This document shows, one piece after another, positions 56,123 through 64,000 of a stretch of 64,000 nt of DNA. The first letter of the stretch is position 1, and each line of letters opens with the position of its first letter. Position numbers and translations under genes: made by a program. Source of the stretch: Coffea arabica. Lineage: Eukaryota > Streptophyta > Magnoliopsida > Gentianales > Rubiaceae. The notes under the pieces were generated by a model that was given only the letters and a program-made list of their open reading frames with translations, was not told the origin of the DNA and did not search any database. The DNA is taken from contig NC_092329.1 in NCBI RefSeq assembly GCF_036785885.1, forward strand, positions 16,324,449-16,388,448. The letters run 5' to 3'.

Positions 56123-59100
56123 ATGCCCACCGTGAGCGTTGGCAGAGACCGACTTTTCGAAGCCCTGGGTCGTACTTACAGTAAGTCCAATAGAATCTCT
56201 TACCAATTCAAATCGATCGAATAATACGCGGACAGTGATGTGTATTTCTCGTGGCCTTGTTTTATTTTTATTTTTATTTTTCTTTTTTTTGGCACATTCT
56301 GCTATGGATGATTTCAATCTGAGCAGCTCAGGAAGAGTTCGAAGAGCTGTGCTTCAAATTCGGAATCGAGCTTGATGACGTCGTATGCTCCTTATGAATT
56401 TCTTTGATGATTTACTAATTTGCAGCATGCTTTAGTTTCTCATTTGCTATTTATTTGCAAAATGAGAGAAAAAGGAATTTTGAGAAATGATTTTTTTAAT
56501 TTGTTTGCTTCAAGTTTTGAGATATATAGTGGAAGAAGGTTTCAAGCATGTTTTGTTGTGCTTATGTGGAAATTCAGACAACAGAGAAGGCAATTATAAG
56601 GAAGGAAAAGCATTTGGGAGAGGAGGAAGGGTTAGAGGATGAAGAAGTAATCTACAAAATTGAGGTGCCAGCGAATAGGTATATGTAGAGAGTGATATTC
56701 ATATGTGTATTTGCTTGTAGGATTTTTCTATTCTTATTAGGAATATAAGAGGGAAAATTTTGGAAAAGAAGTGCTTGAACAAAATCTTCATAAAAAGGTG
56801 CAATTTTTGGTTATTTATATCATTGAGATTATCAAATGTATGTTATGCAAGGGAATTTTGTACAAAATATGGTACAAATCATGTATAACTGTAGTACATT
56901 TTAACGATTGATGTCCTTAATAATAAATACACAAATTCTGCCTTCTTAAATATTTTTCTTCAAGCACACGATTGTTCTTTGAGGTGCACCATTTGTCTCT
57001 GGAGCTCACCCATTGGAAAGTTTCTTTAAATATAAAATATTGGGAATCAATTGCACCAAAGTATTTTGTTGATCTTGGTCTTCTGACGCTTTCCTGGTGA
57101 TCATACACAATTAGTGGCTTCATTCCTCATAAGTACGTCGATATAAAGGTTGCTTGATTAATTAATAGTAGATCAGAAATGGAAAAATGGTCCCTTAGAT
57201 GTGTTCCAGTGTTGGTCGTAGATAACTTTAGCAAATTTTAGGCATTTTCATTTCTCTAAAGGTGCATATATTTTGTTAACTAATTAATCTCTGGAAAGGT
57301 AAACAAACGTATCATTTATTTGTATAATTTGATGTTATGCAGATATGATTTACTTTGTCTTGAAGGGTTGGCTCAGGCCCTTCGTATATTTAATGGGCTT
57401 GACCCGATTCCTACATATAAAGTTGCTGGTATAAATAAAGAATCATTTCTCGAGATGCATGTAAAATCAGAGGTATGTGTTTTCGAAAACTAAGGAATTT
57501 TTCCCTATATTAGGACTGCAGTTGCAACAACTGGTAGATTGTACTTCACTGTTGGAGGGAATTATAGTTAGCATTGCGTAGATCCTGTTGACATTCTTGT
57601 TTGTCCTTCCAGACATCTAGGATACGGCCATATGTTGTTTGTGCAGTTTTACGAGATGTAACATTTGATGAAGCCCGCTACAACAGCTTTATTGATCTTC
57701 AAGATCGGCTTCACCAGAATATCTGCCGGTAATTTGACCACATTTTAAGAGATACTTGACAAATAATTTTTTTAGCATGTCCTGATAGTCATATCCAATA
57801 ATGTGGCAGTGTCACTATATACCAATTTTGGAAATTGATGAATCTGATACTTAGACATGCACCCCTGCTTGAGAAATTGTAACATGGAAAGCTAGAAGTG
57901 AAAGAGAATATGACCAGCTCTACCCCTGGGGATTCATTTAACTCATAGGTCATAGAATTTGCTATATCAGTTGGTATCCTTGCATCTGCTGCTGAAATTT
58001 CTCAATTACTGTAGCTGTTTGCCTACTTTTCTCTAGCAACCAAGTGGTTACAATTTCCATGTGTTTCTTTTAAGAATCCACAAGTTGAAGATTCTGTTTT
58101 TCTGGTTCACAAGCTAGACAGATTGCTAGAGTATCCTTCTCTGGTCTGGAATCTCTCTCTCATTTTTTCTGTGCTGTTGTCAGCCAATTCTATTTTGAAT
58201 GTGGAAAATTTGGATTTTCCTTCCATCCTGATCTTTGGCTTTGCCATGGTAAAAGACTAAAATTTCTGTCATCAAACCAATTGCAGTTTCAGATCGGTTA
58301 AGTTGGTCTTCTTCCATTTTGACATGTGGGTTTGTTGTGGTAAATGATTCTTTCTTTGTTTTTTTTTTTTGGTATATTTGGGGTTTGATGGAACTAAGTT
58401 TCTTATGTATTGCTTGTCTCATGACTGGGAGCATTTTAATCTCCGTAAAGACAGAATATGTGTTAATTATAATTACCACATTACCTATATGTTTTGTTTT
58501 ACAGGAAACATACTAATTTTACTTAGTGATGCCCATGTAGTTTGTGCCACTGAGATTTGAAATGTTGAATTTGTTCTGATGCATGCAATTCTCTTGATGC
58601 TTTGGCTGCCATGACCAATACCCTTTATATATTGCAACGGCTTTTGAAGGTATTAAACTTTTGTTTTCTTACTCTTCAATTGTTCTCCATTTAGGCGAAG
58701 AACATTGGTGGCAATTGGTACGCATGACTTAGATACAATTGAAGGCCCGTTCACATATGAGGTACACTGTTTTTTTGTTTCCTGTAGACAGATTTTGACA
58801 TAATAGATGTCTTTATTGTGCATATACTTGGTATGAAAATTGATATTAGTTTAATATCTTTATTTCATTAGTTTAGATTTCTGTTATAGAGCTTGTTTGC
58901 ATGCTTAGGAGTTAAAATCTGTAACTCATGCCTCATGGTTAGAATATAACTGAAAGTTTGAATTTCCAGACTGTTTCTGCTACCTTTTTGTGGAGTAGAA
59001 GTTTGAACCTATTGAAGCTTGACAGACAGCATGGATGCTTCCCTCTTGTAGTTGGTTGAATAAGCATTCTGATAATTCTTTTCTTCCTGTTATGTGGAGG

Positions 59101-62100
59101 AGTTGATGTATGTTTTGTAAAATATATTGTAATTGTGAAATTCATGTATGTTGGCTCTTGGTACTTACTCAAGTTTCATTTCAATTGTAGGCTTTGCCTC
59201 CTTCAGAAATTAATTTTGTGCCACTGAAGCAGGTAGGACCATTATTTTCTAGCTTGAATCTGTGTTTTGAGATTTCTGAGTCAAGACTGGATTTAGTATT
59301 ATTGGAATAACAAATTTATGTGGAGATCCAAAAAAAGATATTGGATGGGAACTTTGTGATGTCAGCTCTTGAACGAACCATTTCTTACTGGTACCAAGGT
59401 GTCAAGTGATATGGTAAATCCAATATGTTTTTGTAAAAATATCTGCTGATATGACATAAAGAAACCACCTGGGGAATTAACGGTATTTTTCTGTCAATAA
59501 TGAAAGGCAGATGACAAAGTTTCTTGTCTAATTCTTGTTATCTCTGTGTGGTTTTGTGTCAGTTTTAAAGAACGATTTCTAAATGCGCCTGTCGAATTTT
59601 CCTATTATTAAACATGTTTACTTGGTCCGAATACTTTTCAGCTAGAAGTTTTTCATGTCATCCATTACTATGACTGATTTGTGGGTTTTGTGTTTGTTTA
59701 GACAAGGAAGTTCGCTGCCAATGAATTGATGGAATTCTATCAAGTAAGCAATTACTACTAAGCAATTCTAGGCTTCTCTTCGATCTTATTTTTGTTAATG
59801 TTCACTTTTGTATTCCATGATTCTTTTCTGTAGGCATTATCCAATTTTTCTATTGGATTATTTTGATTCGTGTGGTTTTTCTATACTCAAACTTTTATTG
59901 GTCTATGGTGGTCATTGATGCAAAGTTTTGACAAGTTGCTTTCCTTATTATATGCGCAGTCAGATCAAAAGCTGAAGAAATTCTTACACATCATCGAGGG
60001 TTCACCTGTTTTCCCTGTCATATATGATCAGAACAGGTAATTACGGTTTACTAGTTCTCAATGTTTATTATATGATGGCACTTGCTTGTGCAGCCTTAGG
60101 CAATTGGTTTCCTCATTGTCCAAATTCTTTTGTTTTCTTTTCAATTCTTTAAGAATGATTAAACTTCCTGAGGTTCTGTTAGGTAACGTGTTTTTTGGAA
60201 CAGTATAAGCTCCATGTATCTCATATTTCTCCTGGTGTTAGAAGTTTAAGTTTTGTCACTTGTATGCTGTTTGTCTTGAGAAATTTGTTTATGGTTTCTC
60301 TGATGTAAAGAAACTCTTCTGCAGAACTGTTTTGTCTTTACCCCCAATAATCAATGGTGCTCATTCTGCCATTACTTTAAAGACAAAAAATGTTTTCATT
60401 GAATGCACTGCGACTGACTTAACAAAGGCCAATATCGTTTTGAACACTATGGTAAGAAACTGGAGCCCTTAGATGGTGTTCGTAATTGTCTTGTTTGCTT
60501 CCCGCAAGTATTTTTGATTGTGCATCGTTTTGCAGGTGACCATGTTCTCAGTGTATTGTAAAGAAAAATTCCAGGTTGAACCAGTGAAAGTAATTTACCC
60601 TGATGGGAAATTATATTCTTGCCCTGACCTATCTGTCTACCACATGGATGTGCCTTTGTCATACATAACCAGAATAGTTGGAGTCTCTTTGCCAGAGAAG
60701 GAGGTATTATGTTTTGTGTCATTTGTTTTCTGTACTCATCTTTGCTTAATAATCCTGAACTTGCATCCTCTTAATTACTAGACCATCAAACTTCTAAATA
60801 GATTGGATACATTAACTATCTTCAGCAGTAAATTTGTCTGCCTTTTCAAGTGATTTCTTTTGCTGCACTCAAGATGTGCGACGAATTGTTGTCAACTACA
60901 GAGCTCTTCTTTCCATTCTTCTGTCTCTTCCCTAGTCTCTGAGCTAGAATAGCTTCCCTTTCTGGTTTTGTAGCTACAACATGACCTAATGCATTCAACT
61001 GCACATGGTTTGAAGCGTTACCGCCTCCTACTGCTTTATAATACAGGTCTTTTTATGTTAAGCAGTTGTACAGGCTAGACTGAGAGCTGATGGGTGGGTT
61101 TTCAATATTTACATATAATCATGAATCATCATTTTTTGCTAGTGTAATCTGGCAGTAGTTGCAAAGTTTGTAATCAAATTAAAGAGCATCTTCTAGAAGT
61201 TGCTCCTTGATTCCTTGAAAACTGGAGCTTTTTGAAGTAGCAACAGGTCAGTAAATGAAAAATTATTTTCTAATGTTTCTTTTATAGGTCAGGTCAAAAT
61301 GATTTTAAGGCTTTTAAGCTGACTTTCATCTGGCTATCTTTTCAAGTTACTATTGTATGTTATTGTCTATTAGCAAATAAGTCTTTCTATTAAATTAGTT
61401 ATTGCCAAATTGACAGTGATGAGGTAAATTCAAATTCATGAACTTGACAGGTTGAAATTTTTGCTGCTTACGGACGTTGAAAATTTCATTAAAATTTTCC
61501 AAACTTCTAAAAGGATGTATGTGCATCTTATATTATGGCCTAGCACTACTATGCTAAGTTTTTGGCTGCCAGAAGCCTCAATAGTTCTGAGATTTGTGTT
61601 CCTGCTTTTCTTACTCATGCCTTTTTTTCATGTTTTCGGGATGAGGAATGAAATAAAAATTAGACATATGAAACTCTCTTTGCATCCACTCTTTTCCAAC
61701 CCACTTTAAAAGTTGTGATTGGCTATACTTTCTTAAAACCAGAACTTAAAAAATCTGCTTGTTCTAAACTTGTTTACCAGGTTCATTATAGATTCAGTTT
61801 AAGGGTTTGAAAAAGTTTGATTATACTAGCTGAGTTTGGATTGTTAATGTGCAATTAACTGTATAGTTGTGGGATTGTAACAACCTTTAAATCTACCATA
61901 TGTTTCGGTTAGAATAAACTCTAGCATGATAATGCCTTGGTAGTGATATTCATCTTGATATGTTCAAGTCTGTGTATGTGTCACATTTAGTCACAGGTAT
62001 ACAAAAGTCTGGCTATATACATTATTATACATCAATTATTCTTATGTACATATATCCTTGTCAACCAGAATCTATTAATACACACAAGAATGATGAATTG

Positions 62101-62714
62101 AATACTGCACAATGGCATAAACAAATACTCGAACTAAATGATTTTAAATAAAAAATAAATCTACCTGCTTGCATTATGCGTCTATAGATTGCATGATGCA
62201 CAGTTGGATGGGATAATCACTTCCTCTTTATAGTCATTCTTTCTGTTTAAGAACTGCATCCCACCCACTATTTAACTAAAGGCTGGAAAATAAGAGGTGC
62301 TTGCTGTATATTTTTCTGTGTAAAACTGTGTTTTCATGTTCTGGCCACCTACATCCTCACTAATTTGACAGGGTCAACTTGTTTCAGGTAGCCAGTTTAC
62401 TATATAGAATGCAATTAGAAGCCAAGCTGTCTATATCAGGAGATGAAACGGTCAACTTTACTGTGTCTGTACCACCTACCAGAAGTGATATTCTGCATCC
62501 TTGTGATGTGGCTGAGGTAGTTTCCTGACTTTTTTTTCCTTTTTAAGACTAATGCACATTATTTGTCATTTTATAATATCATTAATTGACTATAGCTTTC
62601 TTGTTTCTCAAGGATGTTGCAATAGCTTATGGGTACAATGAAGTACCCAAGACAAAACCTTCATCTTTGAAGCCATGTTCGTTGAATCAGCTGAGTGATC
62701 TAATCAGGATGGAG
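56123..62714 (+). CDS. FARSB: phenylalanyl-tRNA synthetase beta subunit, cytosolic (partial, 13 exons)
   Basis: The enzyme (alpha2-beta2) charges tRNA-Phe in the cytosol; beta carries the editing site. Exons: 56123-56180, 56327-56382, 56578-56678, 57343-57472, 57613-57728, 58695-58761, 59191-59232, 59702-59743, 59960-60036, 60325-60451, 60536-60703, 62388-62516, 62613-62714. All have GT-AG introns and the lengths keep phase, 1215 nt or 405 codons. The start is [40 protein letters not shown] is in exons 3-4. The editing (B3/4) region (~115-330) contains [28 protein letters not shown] and [20 protein letters not shown]. The B5 domain has [20 protein letters not shown]. Eukaryotic beta subunits are about 590-600 residues, so the last third lies beyond 64000. 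No stop or frame error seen. Confidence 0.95.
60704..62387 (+). other. long intron of PheRS beta, no gene seen
   Basis: 1.7 kb, several times longer than most other introns of this gene. AT-rich, no coding frame and no clear terminal repeats of an inserted element. Confidence 0.6.
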
Positions 62715-64000
62715 GTAATGCTTATGTCATCCCTTGTGTTAGTCACTGACTTGATAAATTAAAGAATTTTTTTTTTGAAAATTATACCCTCATTTGCTAT
62801 GCTTTCATGTGGTTTGATAGCCAATTTTGACAGATTGGCAACAAGCACAACACTTTTGCAATTGGGTGGGGAATTTGGAAAGCAAAATATAATTTTGACC
62901 TAAAGTGCGTGTTGTAATAATCTAGTAACTGTTAGGTTTTTGCTCTAATTTTAGAGAATGATGTCTATTGAAATTATAATCTGTGCTAAATGTGAATTTA
63001 TGTGGATACAGTGTTTTTTCCTGTTGTGTTAGTGAAGATGGTCTCGGATGTTTCACCTTCTAAGCCTGTTCACTTTGTTAGAGAGGAATATTCTATCTTT
63101 ACTGTCTTTTTGATAGGTTGGTGTGGGTTGGAGAGAGGGGAGTTCTCATGACTTAATATGTATAATATGTGACTTATTGGTTTTTTCAAGGTTGCTACCT
63201 GTGCATACTTTGGTATCTGCTGTTTAGAAATGCTAAAATATTGGAACCTGTTAATATCTAAATTGTGCTCTTGGTGTTTCAATAAGACAAACCATGCATC
63301 ATCTTTGATGGGTTGTGATTTGCCTTATTTTTTTGCTTTCAAACAACTTAAATATATGGGGCAGTACACATCCGTTGAATTCTGCTATAGTAATAAATGC
63401 AGATCATTTTTCTTTTAATGACAAAATTATGGTCATTTCCTGCGACAATTTCGTATACCAGCGATTCCTTCCCAAAATATCTTTACTCGTGCGAACAGCC
63501 ACTTTTGGCTTCATGGTTAAGTGTTTCTGACTTCCAATTCTTTTTTTCTTTAAAGGTAGTCATGCACTGACACAGAGATCATGAGTTAGAAGTTTAAACT
63601 GAAACACAAGTTATGAAATAAGCCACTGGTACATTGCCATAAAACAGATTTTTTTTTCCTAAAACCTTGAAATCTACCCTTATGTGAGCTTTCTTACGGA
63701 CTAGATCACTATATGTCTTTTCTTTAGTAAGTTTGATGGGAAATATCTATTTGTTTATAAATCTTGTTACTTGTCATCTAACCACCCGTATGACGTACTT
63801 AATGGTTGCCAGCATGGCCGTTAGCACCGCCTCAAATGCCAGATCTTCAAGAAGCGCTGAAACCTTTTGTGGATTGAACATGGGTTAGAAGTGTATTTAA
63901 GAAGGCAAAGAAGAACTGGTCTTGCTTGCTAAAAGTCAAAGTTTAAATGTGGTTATGCTTATTTTACATCACCATAGCAAGGGAAGAATAAAGACAGCTA
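62715..64000 (+). other. PheRS beta intron 13, runs off the window
   Basis: Starts GTAATGC after the exon ending IRMEV/IRME. I did not find the next expected exon (family AGYTEVLTWILCSH) before 64000. No other gene was recognised. Confidence 0.6.

Noticed and set aside
60704-62387. A transposon in the long PheRS intron
   Set aside because: I looked for paired terminal repeats and target duplications and found none.
1-64000. CRISPR arrays, operons, riboswitches
   Set aside because: The window is plant nuclear DNA; repeats seen are transposon-derived and spaced irregularly.

Overview
The window is plant nuclear DNA, most likely from a eudicot. Two host genes have GT-AG introns and plant-type proteins, and the rest is mostly nested transposable elements. 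I cannot name the species. There is no tRNA or rRNA gene, no CRISPR array and nothing bacterial.

Left part (1-17955). The window opens with the tail of a Mutator (MULE) transposase pseudogene, then a degenerate element carrying a GRF zinc-finger fragment. A LINE RNase H relic follows, split by a 2.5 kb solo LTR with a perfect 5-bp target-site duplication (TSD). The main host gene here is a four-exon GH3 acyl-amido synthetase (minus strand, 8078-10448) with one single-base frameshift. Upstream of it lie a UPL3/UPL4-like HECT ligase fragment and an AT-rich Harbinger-like element. A ~1 kb dispersed duplication flanks this block. A second LINE pseudogene (14640-18060, minus) carries a SINE and a hAT element, both with clean TSDs.

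Centre (17956-40345). This is the most remarkable part. About 14.6 kb of endogenous pararetrovirus (Caulimoviridae) lies between two nearly identical direct copies of a 3.9 kb host segment (17956-21850 and 36451-40345). The host segment holds a Pack-MULE with a cytochrome P450 fragment and two MULE-type MITEs. The viral DNA is three partial genome copies. Alpha is inverted, beta and gamma are in head-to-tail tandem, and alpha meets beta head to head. All copies carry stops, frameshifts or deletions, and beta also has a SINE in its coat-protein frame. Gene order is movement protein, coat protein plus protease/RT/RNase H, then two small frames of unknown function. There is no integrase. The tRNA-Met primer site marks the genome start.

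Right part (40346-55850). A 10.6 kb Ty3/gypsy element with a chromodomain-like tail (minus strand, 41444-52077) has two ~308-bp LTRs and a 5-bp TSD. Its integrase is split by a 5.4 kb solo LTR, which contains an AT-rich MITE with an internal ~333-bp tandem array. The gypsy element and a 3.3 kb Helitron (52298-55601) both sit in one older repeat rich in CGAG motifs.

Right end (56123-64000). Here lie the first 13 exons (405 codons) of an apparently intact cytosolic phenylalanyl-tRNA synthetase beta-subunit gene that runs off the window. It is the only clearly functional gene. GH3 would be the second if its frameshift is a sequencing error.
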